The notes below the pieces were generated by a model, which did no database searches, had not been told where the DNA came from, and worked only from the letters and a program-made list of their open reading frames with translations. 21,304 nt of DNA, taken from positions 1 through 21,304 of the forward strand of contig SVLA01000016.1 of the NCBI GenBank assembly GCA_015068175.1. The letters are read 5' to 3'. Position 1 is the first letter of the stretch. Every line of letters starts with the position of its first letter. This stretch comes from Oscillospiraceae bacterium. Lineage in GTDB: Bacteria > Bacillota_A > Clostridia > Oscillospirales > Oscillospiraceae. This document shows positions 14,377 through 21,304 of the stretch, piece after piece. Made by a program: the position numbers and the translations under genes.

Positions 14377-14976
14377 ATGCAGGTGGAACGGTTGGCGGAG
14401 GAAGTGATCCGAACGCTGTTTGTGGAGATGGAGGCTTCCGGGCGCCATGTGCATTTGACGGCGGACCAGGTCCGGGCGCTGTTCGGTCATGATTTGACCC
14501 CGGAGCGGCCCCTTTCCCAGCCGGGGCAGTATTTGGCCAGGGAACGGGTGTGTGTTGTGGGGCCCAAGGGGAAATTTGAAAATGTGGCGGTGCTGGGACC
14601 GGCCCGGAAGGAGGCCCAGGTGGAGATCTCCCTGACCGATGGGCGGGCCCTGGGCATTACGCCGCCGGTGCGGCCTTCGGGTTCCGTGGACGGAAGTCCC
14701 GGGGCGGTGATCGTGGGGCCTCTGGGGCAGATCGTGCTGGAAAAGGGGGTCATTGCGGCCCAGCGGCACATCCACATGACCCCGGAGGGGGCCGCCCGGA
14801 TGGGGGTGACCGACGGGCAGATCGTGAAACTGAAGGCTTACACCGCCCGGCCGGTGGTGTTTGAGGATGTGTTGGTGCGTGTCCATCCGGATTTTGACGA
14901 TTTTGTCCATTTGGATCACGATGAGGCCAACGCCTGCGGATTTCGGAAGGGAGATCTGGGGAGGATCCTGCCATGA
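14377..14976 (+). CDS. pduL: phosphate acyltransferase, PduL type (acetyl-CoA to acetyl-phosphate)
   Basis: PduL-family enzymes exchange CoA for phosphate, giving acetyl-phosphate and recycling CoA inside the microcompartment; in Firmicute EUT loci this replaces the Pta-like EutD. The 199 residues show the duplicated barrel with metal-binding histidines: SGRHVHLT (His24, His26), AAQRHIHMTP (His131, His133) and FVHLDHDEANA (His178, His181). The start ATG 14377 is preferred to ATG 14371 because AAGGAGG (14363-14369) is 7 nt from the former and 1 nt from the latter. The N-terminal helix VERLAEEVIRTLFVEM resembles the PduL encapsulation helix but has almost no linker. The stop overlaps the next gene by 4 nt. 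Confidence 0.92.
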   Translation: MQVERLAEEVIRTLFVEMEASGRHVHLTADQVRALFGHDLTPERPLSQPGQYLARERVCVVGPKGKFENVAVLGPARKEAQVEISLTDGRALGITPPVRPSGSVDGSPGAVIVGPLGQIVLEKGVIAAQRHIHMTPEGAARMGVTDGQIVKLKAYTARPVVFEDVLVRVHPDFDDFVHLDHDEANACGFRKGDLGRILP

Positions 14977-15371
14977 TCCGGGCGCTGCTCATTGGCCGTC
15001 CGCCGGCGGCGGAACTGGGGATGGCGTATGTGACGGAGGCGCCTTATGAGGCGGTGGTCATCGGGTCTCTGAGCCTGGGGGAATTGCTGCGGTTTCGGGA
15101 GGAACGGGTACTGGAGGCCCTGGCGGCGGGAATGCCGGTTTATCTGTACACGCCGGGGTTGCCTCAGGCGGAGAAAAACCGTGGTTTGGGGGCGGCTTTG
15201 GCCGCATCCCAGCGGGAATTGAAAAACTGGGGCGTGATTTTTACCGACGGGGGCCGGAAGCGGCTGGTGACGGCGGAGGAGGCCCGGGCGTTGCGTTTGG
15301 CAGGGCGGCGGCCCGGGCCGGGAGCGGTGCTGACGCCCCTGGCAAAGGAAATTTTGGAGGGAACGGAATGA
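14973..15371 (+). CDS. conserved EUT-operon protein of unknown function
   Basis: A 132-residue soluble protein with no signal peptide or membrane segment. It opens with a beta strand and glycine turn (MIRALLIGRPP), then YEAVVIGSLSLGELLRF, a helix, and a second strand (GMPVYLYTPGL); GVIFTDGGRKRLVTAEEARAL and GPGAVLTPLAKEIL follow. The alternating strand/helix pattern suggests a small alpha/beta (Rossmann-like) fold, but no catalytic motif is visible. It overlaps both pduL and eutN by ATGA, so it is tightly built into the operon. From memory, uncharacterised proteins occupy this place, between the phosphotransacylase and eutN, in Enterococcus and Listeria EUT loci; whether they are homologous needs a profile search. 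A shell-assembly or core-scaffold role would be inference only. Confidence 0.7.
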   Translation: MIRALLIGRPPAAELGMAYVTEAPYEAVVIGSLSLGELLRFREERVLEALAAGMPVYLYTPGLPQAEKNRGLGAALAASQRELKNWGVIFTDGGRKRLVTAEEARALRLAGRRPGPGAVLTPLAKEILEGTE

Positions 15372-15607
15372 GGATCGGCGTGGTGCGGGGGGCGGTTTGG
15401 GCCACCCGGAAGGCGGATTGTCTGCAGGGGCAGACCTTTTTGATGGTGGAGATCGGCAGCGAGACGGTGGTGGCCGCGGACCGGGTGGGTGCCGGCGTGG
15501 GGGACCGGGTGCTGCTGGCCACGGGGACCGTGGCGGCCCGGTACTGCATGGATGCGCCGGTGGATGCGGCGGTGGTGGCGATCTTGGACGGGGAGAAAGA
15601 GCGGTAA
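15368..15607 (+). CDS. eutN: microcompartment vertex protein EutN (BMC-P)
   Basis: EutN/CcmL-type proteins form the pentamers that cap shell vertices. The barrel strands are visible in MRIGVVRGAVWATRK, FLMVEIG, VVAADRVGAGVGDRVLLATGTVAARY and PVDAAVVAILD. At 79 residues it is shorter than the 90-95 usual for EutN; the shortening is in the loop after the second strand and at the C-terminus. It starts on ATGA overlapping the upstream gene. Its TAA stop (15605-15607) lies on the outer edge of the terminal inverted repeat of element B, so the present stop may have been made by that insertion. Confidence 0.93.
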   Translation: MRIGVVRGAVWATRKADCLQGQTFLMVEIGSETVVAADRVGAGVGDRVLLATGTVAARYCMDAPVDAAVVAILDGEKER

Positions 15608-15848
15608 ATTGTTGTTTACCAGTATAGGAACGTCTCTTGCTCCCCGCATTTATGAGGGGGGTGCCCCAGTGGGAACACTGGGGCGGGGGGAGCAAAAACG
15701 GGCAATATACCGAACTCCCCCAGTCACGGAATGACCGTGGGTCATTCCGTGACAGCCCCCTCTTAAAAGCGGGGGCCAAGAATGCGCCGCAGAGCGGCGC
15801 TCGGCGGCAGCAAGCCGCCGCCCTACATTTGAAGGCTAAACAACAATT
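15607..15848. mobile_element. MITE-like element B between eutN and eutH
   Basis: A 242-bp non-coding element has the same 12-bp terminal inverted repeats as element A (15607-15618 and 15837-15848), extended to 14 bp by flanking TA on both sides. Inside are GCCCCAGTG-ggaa-CACTGGGGC (15663-15684) nested in GCTCCCC/GGGGAGC, a perfect 13-bp stem (15724-15736 with 15740-15752), GCCCCC/GGGGGC, the conserved block 15784-15808 shared with element A, and GGCGGC-agcaa-GCCGCC. The TA on each side could be a TA target duplication. No transposase is encoded. Confidence 0.75.
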
Positions 15849-15868
15849 TACACGCAATGGTGAGGATT

Positions 15869-16951
15869 ATGAGCATTCAGGGAATTTTGATGTGGATCTT
15901 TGCGGGGTTTGCCCTTTTGGGGGCGGCGGACCGGATTCTGGGCAACCGGCTGGGATTGGGCGCGAAATTTGAGGAAGGGATCCTGGCGATGGGCGCGTTG
16001 GCTATGGCCATGCTGGGGATCATTTCCCTGGCGCCGGTGTTGGCGGCGGTATTGCGGCCGGTGGTGGTGCCGGTATATGAGTTTCTCGGAGCGGATCCGG
16101 CCATGTTTGCCGGGACCATTTTGGCCTGCGACATGGGCGGCGGCGCCCTGGCGGAGGAACTGGCAAAGGATCCCCAGGCGGCGGCCCTGGGGGGCATTCT
16201 GACAGGGGCGACTCTGGGGGCCACGGTGGTATTCACCATTCCCGTGGCCATGGGGATCCTGGAAGAAGAGGACCGGCCGGCCCTGGCCAAGGGGGTGCTG
16301 TGCGGGGTGGTGACCATTCCTCTGGGGGTCTTGGCCGGCGGATTGGCGGCGGGGTTTGCGATCGGCATGATCCTGAGGAATCTGGTACCCATCGTGCTGA
16401 TGGGCGGCATCATTGCATTGGGCCTCTGGAAGGCGGAAAAATGGATGATCCGGGGATTTTCCTGGTTTGGGAAGGGCGTCGTGGCCCTGATCACGGCGGG
16501 TCTGGCGGTGGCCATAATGCAGAAGCTGACGGGGGTGGAGATCCTCCAGGGGATGGCGCCCCTGGAGGACGGATTCCGAACCGTGGGGGAGATCGCCATT
16601 ATTTTGGCGGGAGCATTTCCCCTGGTGCATCTGCTGACCCGGGTATTGGAGAGGCCCTTGAAAACCGTGGGAAAATGGCTGGGGGTCAATGACCGGGCGG
16701 CGGCGGGATTGGTGGCCAGTTTGGCCAATTCCATCGCCACATTTGGTCTGGTGAAGGAGATGGATCGCCGGGGCAAGGTGGTGAATATTGCCTTTGCGGT
16801 GTCGGCGGCCTTCGTTTTCGGGGATCATTTGGGATTTACGGCGGGATTTGCGCCGGAGATGCTGGTGCCCATGATCGTGGGGAAATTGGTGGGCGGCATC
16901 AGCGCTGTGGCGGTGGCGCTGTGGATCACCAGAGAGAAGAATATTATGTAA
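15869..16951 (+). CDS. eutH: ethanolamine permease EutH
   Basis: EutH is an integral membrane transporter that brings ethanolamine into the cell. The 360 residues are hydrophobic with about ten or eleven predicted membrane segments (for example GILMWIFAGFALLGAADRI, then ILAMGALAMAMLGIISLAPVL, then GILTGATLGATVVFTIPVAMGI) and EutH-typical patches CDMGGGALAEELAKDP and GDHLGFTAGFAPEM. ATG 15869 is chosen because homologues begin MSI; ATG 15857 would add MVRI. The ribosome site is poor (GTGAGG just upstream), and only 20 nt separate the start from element B, so the insertion may have replaced the native leader. It is the last EUT gene. Confidence 0.94.
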   Translation: MSIQGILMWIFAGFALLGAADRILGNRLGLGAKFEEGILAMGALAMAMLGIISLAPVLAAVLRPVVVPVYEFLGADPAMFAGTILACDMGGGALAEELAKDPQAAALGGILTGATLGATVVFTIPVAMGILEEEDRPALAKGVLCGVVTIPLGVLAGGLAAGFAIGMILRNLVPIVLMGGIIALGLWKAEKWMIRGFSWFGKGVVALITAGLAVAIMQKLTGVEILQGMAPLEDGFRTVGEIAIILAGAFPLVHLLTRVLERPLKTVGKWLGVNDRAAAGLVASLANSIATFGLVKEMDRRGKVVNIAFAVSAAFVFGDHLGFTAGFAPEMLVPMIVGKLVGGISAVAVALWITREKNIM

Positions 16952-16956
16952 ACTAC

Positions 16957-16982
16957 GGGCGCGCTGCTTTTGCGGCGCGCCC
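16957..16982 (+). terminator. hairpin at the end of the EUT operon
   Basis: GGGCGCGC (16957-16964) pairs with GCGCGCCC (16975-16982) 6 nt after the eutH stop, with further pairing possible inside. No T-tract follows (TGAATTACC), so it could be a weak terminator or a 3'-end stabilising hairpin. Confidence 0.5.
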
Positions 16983-17029
16983 TGAATTACCGAGGTTGCT
17001 GTAAAGAAGCCGGGTGGCGAAAAAGTTTC

Positions 17030-17058
17030 TTGAAAAAGGCGAGTGGTTACACTATAAT
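17030..17058 (+). promoter_or_regulatory. strong sigma-A promoter for the LRR lipoprotein
   Basis: TTGAAA (17030-17035) and TATAAT (17053-17058) are 17 nt apart. Transcription would begin near 17065, giving a leader of about 20-25 nt. This separates the lipoprotein gene from the EUT operon. Confidence 0.85.
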
Positions 17059-17088
17059 AGATAAAAAGGGACCGAAAGGAGCATGATG

Positions 17089-19170
17089 ATGAGGCGATTG
17101 GGGATTTTGATATTGACCGTACTTTACATATTTACTTTGTGCGGTTGTAAAAATGCAGGCTTGCAAAATCCGGCTACGGAGCCTTTGAATGACAGCACCA
17201 CGGCGGCCACCGACGGCCCGGCGCCTACGGACGGTACGGATCCGGGGGATGCAACGGTCCCCACGGAGGACGCGCCGCCCACAGATGCCACCGATGGGGA
17301 GAATCTCTGCGATCATGCATGGGGGCAATGGACTGAAATCACCCCGGCCACCTGCGGCCATGCCGGCGAAAAAGAGCGGCTGTGCGGCCGCTGCGGAGAA
17401 GCAGAACGGCTGGAGATCCCGGCGTTGGAGCATGAGGAAAGCGATTGGATCGTCGATCGGGTGGCCACGGAGCAGGAAACCGGTCATCGCTATACGAAAT
17501 GCGGCCGCTGCGGTCAGCGGTTACGGGAAGAGGTGATCCCGGCCATTGAGGAGGGGCATACCCACAGCGATGGCCAATGGGTGGTGACCACGGAGCCAAG
17601 CTGCACGGAAAGCGGTGTCCGGAGCCGGATCTGCGCCTGCGGCCAGGTGCTGGAGACCCAGCAGATCCCCGCCAGGGGCCACACCATGGCATCGGCGGCG
17701 GTGGAAGCCACCGATGGGGAACCGGCCCATATCCTGCATTACTGCACGGCTTGTACTTATTCTTACAAGGAAGTGGTGACAGCTTCGTCGCCGCTGACGT
17801 TTAAGAGCAAAAATAACGGTACTTGCATGGTAACGGGGTTGACGGATCTGACCCTGGAAGAATTGATCATCCCGGAAACCAGCCCCACGGGAGACGTGGT
17901 GGTAGGAATTGCTGAGGGCGCATTCAAGAAAAATACTGTACTGAGAACGGTTACTTTCCCTGCGACGTTGAAGGAAATCGGTGATTATGCGTTCGCCGGC
18001 TGCAGCAGCTTGGAGACGGTGGTGGGCAGTGAATACCTGACGACGCTGGGGGTATCTGCTTTCAGCAATTGCACGGCGCTGACCTGTCTGGATCTGTCCG
18101 GCGCTACTACCATGGACAGTTATATTTGTTCGGGCTGCGCCGGGCTGACTTCTGTGAAGCTGTGCGATCAATTGACGAAGCTGCCCCAGGGAATGTTCGG
18201 CAACTGCGTTGCGCTGAAGGAAGTGGATCTGCCTGCGGGGCTGAAGGTTATTGGAAACAGCGCCTTCATGGGCACCGAGATGAAGCACATGACCTTGCCG
18301 GATGCGGTGGAGGAGATCGAAATGTACGCCTTCCGGTATTGCGACACCCTGGAAAGCATCACTTTCCCGAAAAATCTGAAGACCATCGGGCCCATGGCCT
18401 TTGAAGGTTGTGCCGCCTTGAACAATGTGGAGCTGCCGGAGGGGCTGCTGAGCATCGGCAGGCTGGCCTTTATGGGTTGTACGGCGCTGGAACGCATTAC
18501 GATCCCGGATACGGTGACCGCCATCGGGGATTCCTGCTTCTACGGCTGTACGGGATTGCTTTCGGTGGTTTTGCCGGAGGGGATTCAGATCCTGCAGCGG
18601 GGTTTGTTCTCAGGCTGTACGGCGCTGAAGGAAGTGGTTCTGCCGGAGAGCCTGGTTTCTATCGGGCAGGAAGCGTTTTGTGCTACGGCCCTTACGGAGT
18701 TGGTGATCCCGGATAGTTGTACATCCATTGGCACACTGGCTTTTTCCGGATGCAAGGAACTTGCATCCGTGACTATGGGCAGTGGGTTGAAGACCATCGG
18801 CGCCAATGCATTTATGAACTGTAGCGCACTGACGCGGATCGTCCTGCCGGATGGCTTTGAAAAACTGGGGGACGGGGCGTTTTCCAAATGCACCGGCCTG
18901 AAAAGCATTTATTTGGGCAAGAGCATTACGGATATCGGCAGCGCCGCATTCCGAGACTGCACCGGCCTGACCGATGTGTTTTTGCCGAAGAGCTTGCTGG
19001 GCATTTCCCCGGAAGCCTATGACACCAGTCCCTTTGCCGGATGCACGGGCAGCCTGAATCTGTATTCCGATGCGCCGGAATACAATCAAACCTGGGATCG
19101 GTATTTTGGACGGATCACCTATGGCGTTTCTTATGAGGATTATCTAAGCATCGTGGGGTCAAAACCCTGA
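17089..19170 (+). CDS. lipoprotein with Cys-rich modules and BspA-type leucine-rich repeats
   Basis: A surface protein with a type II signal peptide (MRRLGILILTVLYIFTLCGC; lipobox LCGC), a Thr/Asp/Pro-rich spacer to about residue 70, then three or four modules of roughly 40 residues of the pattern 'W..., C...G...R.C..CG, EIPA..H'. From about residue 275 there are some 17 repeats of roughly 23 residues of the LRR_5/BspA type (for example KTIGPMAFEGCAALNNVELP), giving an extended solenoid. The RBS is AAAGGAG (17075-17081); ATG 17089 has the best spacing (7 nt), while 17083 and 17086 are in-frame alternatives. Such proteins in gut and oral bacteria are linked to adhesion or binding of host or partner-cell ligands; the ligand here is unknown. 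It has its own promoter and no obvious link to ethanolamine use. Confidence 0.9.
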   Translation: MRRLGILILTVLYIFTLCGCKNAGLQNPATEPLNDSTTAATDGPAPTDGTDPGDATVPTEDAPPTDATDGENLCDHAWGQWTEITPATCGHAGEKERLCGRCGEAERLEIPALEHEESDWIVDRVATEQETGHRYTKCGRCGQRLREEVIPAIEEGHTHSDGQWVVTTEPSCTESGVRSRICACGQVLETQQIPARGHTMASAAVEATDGEPAHILHYCTACTYSYKEVVTASSPLTFKSKNNGTCMVTGLTDLTLEELIIPETSPTGDVVVGIAEGAFKKNTVLRTVTFPATLKEIGDYAFAGCSSLETVVGSEYLTTLGVSAFSNCTALTCLDLSGATTMDSYICSGCAGLTSVKLCDQLTKLPQGMFGNCVALKEVDLPAGLKVIGNSAFMGTEMKHMTLPDAVEEIEMYAFRYCDTLESITFPKNLKTIGPMAFEGCAALNNVELPEGLLSIGRLAFMGCTALERITIPDTVTAIGDSCFYGCTGLLSVVLPEGIQILQRGLFSGCTALKEVVLPESLVSIGQEAFCATALTELVIPDSCTSIGTLAFSGCKELASVTMGSGLKTIGANAFMNCSALTRIVLPDGFEKLGDGAFSKCTGLKSIYLGKSITDIGSAAFRDCTGLTDVFLPKSLLGISPEAYDTSPFAGCTGSLNLYSDAPEYNQTWDRYFGRITYGVSYEDYLSIVGSKP

Positions 19171-19206
19171 AAATGTCAGAAGAGTGGGAAATGGGGTTTA
19201 TGGTAC

Positions 19207-19249
19207 GCCCATTGTAGGGAGCGTCGTGGTCGCTGGCCCCACAATGGCG
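19207..19249. repeat. long palindromic intergenic hairpin
   Basis: CCATTGT (19209-19215) and ACAATGG (19241-19247) form the base of a hairpin that continues with GGG/CCC and AGCG/CGCT around TCGTGGT. It lies 36 nt after the lipoprotein stop. No T-tract follows; it may act as a 3' end of that transcript or be an interspersed palindrome. The remaining gap 19250-19297 contains a 20-nt near-copy of the eutA end (19260-19279). Confidence 0.5.
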
Positions 19250-19297
19250 CATCAAAACAGAACGACAAACTGAAATTTGGAGTTTACCCACAGACTA

Positions 19298-19326
19298 AGG
19301 GCGTGTTGCGAAATGCAACACGCCCT
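19298..19326 (-). terminator. terminator hairpin of the ABC exporter genes
   Basis: A perfect 12-bp stem (19298-19309 with 19315-19326, loop GAAAT) begins 18 nt beyond the exporter stop on the minus strand. The T-tract is weak on that strand (TTAGTCT), so the strength is uncertain. Confidence 0.6.
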
Positions 19327-19343
19327 ATAAACATATCCGGGGG

Positions 19344-21242
19344 TTATTCCAGTTCGAAAGCGCCGGTGTAGAGCTGGTAGTAGGTGCCCTTCTGGGCCAC
19401 CAGTTCGTCATGGGTGCCCCGCTCGATGATGTGACCGTGGTCCAGGACCATGATGCAATCGGAGTTCATAATGGTACTCAGGCGGTGGGCGATGACGAAG
19501 ACCGTGCGGCCGGCCATCAGCTTATCCATGCCGTCCTGGACCAGTTTTTCCGTACGGGTATCGATGGAGGAGGTGGCTTCGTCCAGGATCATCACCGGGG
19601 GATCGGCCACGGCGGCCCGGGCAATGGAAATAAGCTGCCGCTGGCCCTGGGAGAGGCTGGCGCCGTTGCCGGTGAGTTCCGTATCGTAGCCCTGGGGCAG
19701 ACGGGTGATGAAATCGTGGGCATTGGCCAGCTTGGCGGCGGCGATACATTCTTCGTCGGTAGCATCCAGCTTGCCGTAGCGGATGTTTTCCATCACCGTG
19801 CCGGTGAAGAGGTTCACGTCCTGCAACACCATGCCCAAAGAACGGCGGAGGTCCGGCTTGCAGATCTTGTTGATATTGATGCCGTCGTAGCGGATCTTGC
19901 CGTCGGCAATATCGTAGAAGCGGTTGATCAGGTTGGTGATGGTGGTCTTGCCGGCGCCGGTGGCACCCACGAAGGCGATCTTCTGGCCGGGGCGGGCGTA
20001 GAGGCAGATGTCTTCCAGCACCAGCTTTTCGGGGACGTAGCTGAAGTCCACCATGTCCATGACGATGTCGCCCTTCAGCTCCGTGTAAGTGGTGGTGCCG
20101 TCGGCCTTGTGGAAATGCTTCCAGGCCCAACGGCCGGTGCGCTCTTCGGATTCGGTGACGGTGCCGTCCCCGGCAATGTGGGCGTTGACCAGGTGGACAT
20201 AGCCTTCGTCGAATTCCGGCTCCTCGTCCATCAGTTCAAAGACCCGCTCAGCACCGGCCAGGGCCATGATGATGGCATTGAACTGCTGGGAGATCTGGTT
20301 GATGGGGTTGTTGAAGTTCCGGGAGAGGGTCATGAAGGCCATGAGGCTGCCCAGGCTCAGCCAGGAGCCTTCGGACCAGACCACGATGGCGCCGCCCACG
20401 ATGGCCAGGATGGCATACTGGACATAGCCCAGGTTGTTATTGATGGGGCCCATCATATTGGCGAACTTGCCGGCGGAGAAGGCGTTTTCACAGAGGGTGG
20501 TATTCAGCTTATCAAACTGCTCCTTGCACTCGTCCTCGTGATTGAAGACTTTGACCACCTTTTGGCCCGTGATCATTTCTTCAATATAGCCGTTGACGGC
20601 GCCCAGGGAGCGCTGCTGGCCGATGAAGAATGTACCGGCCTTGCCTGCCAGGGTCTTGGTGACGAAGACCACGCCCACGATGGTGATCATGGAAACGATG
20701 GTCAGCATCCAGGATTCCTTGAGCATGGTGATGAACAGCACCACCAGGGTCACCAGGGAGGCGATGGTCTGGGGGATGGACTGGGAGATCATCTGACGGA
20801 GAGTATCGATGTCACCGGTGTAGCGGGACATGATGTTGCCGGCGGTATTGGAATCGAAATAGCGGATGGGCAGGCGCTGCATTTTGGTGAACATCTCGTT
20901 GCGGATGGTCTTCTGGATGCCCTGGGTCACGCCGACCATCAGGTAGCTCTGGAAGAAATTGGCCAGGATGCCCATGACGAAAATGGCGGCCACGCCCACC
21001 AGGAACCGGGCCAGGGGGGCGAAATCCGTGGATTGGGCGGCCACCATGGGCAGGATGTAATCATCCACCAGGGCGCCCAGGGCGGTGGAACTGCGGGCCT
21101 GGGTCAGGGCGGCGGCCAGGATGCACAGCAGCACCAGGATCAGGCGGGGGGTATAATGCTTCAGGTAGGTCAGAAGCCGCAGGAGGGTCTTTTTGGGGTC
21201 CTTGGCTTTGCGGCCGTCGCCGCGCATATGTGCAGGAGGCAT
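19344..21242 (-). CDS. ABC exporter half-transporter (membrane plus ATPase domain)
   Basis: A 632-residue fused half-transporter. The type I exporter membrane domain has about six segments (residues about 33-310, including LPIRYFDSNTAGNIMSRYTGDID). A charged linker of about 60 residues (345-400) precedes the ATPase. Walker A is GATGAGKT (426-433), the signature LSQGQ (530-534), Walker B VMILDE (550-555) with catalytic Glu555, and the H-loop His586 in IAHRLST; all are canonical. The ATG at 21242 overlaps the stop of the preceding gene by one base (TAATG), with AAAGGAGGG in that gene as ribosome site. It thus forms a heterodimer pair with the partly visible upstream gene. The long linker is typical of the second member of such Firmicute pairs. 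Substrate unknown; drug or peptide export is possible. Confidence 0.93.
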   Translation of the reverse strand: MPPAHMRGDGRKAKDPKKTLLRLLTYLKHYTPRLILVLLCILAAALTQARSSTALGALVDDYILPMVAAQSTDFAPLARFLVGVAAIFVMGILANFFQSYLMVGVTQGIQKTIRNEMFTKMQRLPIRYFDSNTAGNIMSRYTGDIDTLRQMISQSIPQTIASLVTLVVLFITMLKESWMLTIVSMITIVGVVFVTKTLAGKAGTFFIGQQRSLGAVNGYIEEMITGQKVVKVFNHEDECKEQFDKLNTTLCENAFSAGKFANMMGPINNNLGYVQYAILAIVGGAIVVWSEGSWLSLGSLMAFMTLSRNFNNPINQISQQFNAIIMALAGAERVFELMDEEPEFDEGYVHLVNAHIAGDGTVTESEERTGRWAWKHFHKADGTTTYTELKGDIVMDMVDFSYVPEKLVLEDICLYARPGQKIAFVGATGAGKTTITNLINRFYDIADGKIRYDGININKICKPDLRRSLGMVLQDVNLFTGTVMENIRYGKLDATDEECIAAAKLANAHDFITRLPQGYDTELTGNGASLSQGQRQLISIARAAVADPPVMILDEATSSIDTRTEKLVQDGMDKLMAGRTVFVIAHRLSTIMNSDCIMVLDHGHIIERGTHDELVAQKGTYYQLYTGAFELE

Positions 21243-21304
21243 TATTCAAGCCCTCCTTTCTGCTGGGAATAGTAGACATCGCGGTAGATGTGGGAAGAGA
21301 CCAT
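21242..21304 (-). CDS. partner ABC exporter subunit, C-terminal end only
   Basis: Read on the minus strand, the last 20 codons before a TAA stop encode SSHIYRDVYYSQQKGGLE, preceded by MV. This is the usual C-terminal tail of ABC exporter ATPase subunits (pattern 'IYR-IY-SQ-KG'), so most of the gene lies beyond the window edge and the 5' end is not seen. The stop overlaps the next gene's ATG by one base, and the ribosome site of the next gene is inside this one, so the two half-transporters are coupled. The first visible ATG is at the edge and is probably internal. Confidence 0.75.
   Translation of the reverse strand: MVSSHIYRDVYYSQQKGGLE

Noticed and set aside
19410..21272. 620-codon plus-strand open frame opposite the ABC exporter
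   Set aside because: His/Gly/Asp-rich shadow of codon-biased coding sequence; the minus strand has complete ABC motifs.

Overview
The window looks like chromosomal DNA of a GC-rich Gram-positive gut anaerobe of the Clostridia, probably Oscillospiraceae-like. This is an inference from gene content: a two-subunit transketolase, lipoproteins with Thr/Pro-rich linkers, a BspA-type leucine-rich-repeat surface protein, a Firmicute-type ethanolamine locus, and many hairpin-rich intergenic repeats. There is no rRNA, tRNA, CRISPR array or phage gene here to fix the taxonomy.

Layout. 1-2090: 3' part of pnp and its terminator. 2091-3561: a structured repeat, a textbook sigma-A promoter and a lipoprotein whose C-terminal half I read as a barnase-type ribonuclease. 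3569-5856, minus strand: a three-gene unit, DtxR-like metalloregulator then the N- and C-terminal transketolase subunits, with promoter and terminator. 5931-16951, plus strand: a twelve-gene ethanolamine-utilization microcompartment (EUT) locus, eutG-eutA-eutB-eutC-eutL-eutE-eutM-eutT-pduL-unknown-eutN-eutH. 17030-19170: own promoter and a lipoprotein with Cys-rich modules and about 17 leucine-rich repeats. 19298-21304, minus strand: a heterodimeric ABC exporter pair, the first gene cut by the window edge.

How the EUT genes work together. EutH imports ethanolamine. EutBC, an adenosylcobalamin enzyme, splits it into acetaldehyde and ammonia. EutT makes the cofactor and EutA reactivates the lyase. 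EutE turns acetaldehyde into acetyl-CoA, EutG reduces acetaldehyde to ethanol and recycles NADH, and PduL makes acetyl-phosphate and recycles CoA. EutL, EutM and EutN are shell trimer, hexamer and pentamer. No eutS, eutK, eutP, eutQ, acetate kinase, eutVW or ANTAR-type RNA element was seen in this window. Several genes overlap by 1-8 nt, so translational coupling is likely.

The less ordinary content is: the putative lipid-anchored barnase-type RNase; two MITE-like elements with matching terminal inverted repeats inserted in the EUT operon (one between the two subunit genes of the lyase); perfect but sequence-unrelated 13-bp hairpins at the same place in both elements; a metalloregulator with DtxR-type ligands divergent from the EUT genes; and an unexplained structured 257-nt gap before pduL. 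I found no wholly new gene system. Residue numbers were counted by hand, and family assignments come from motif recognition without database searches.
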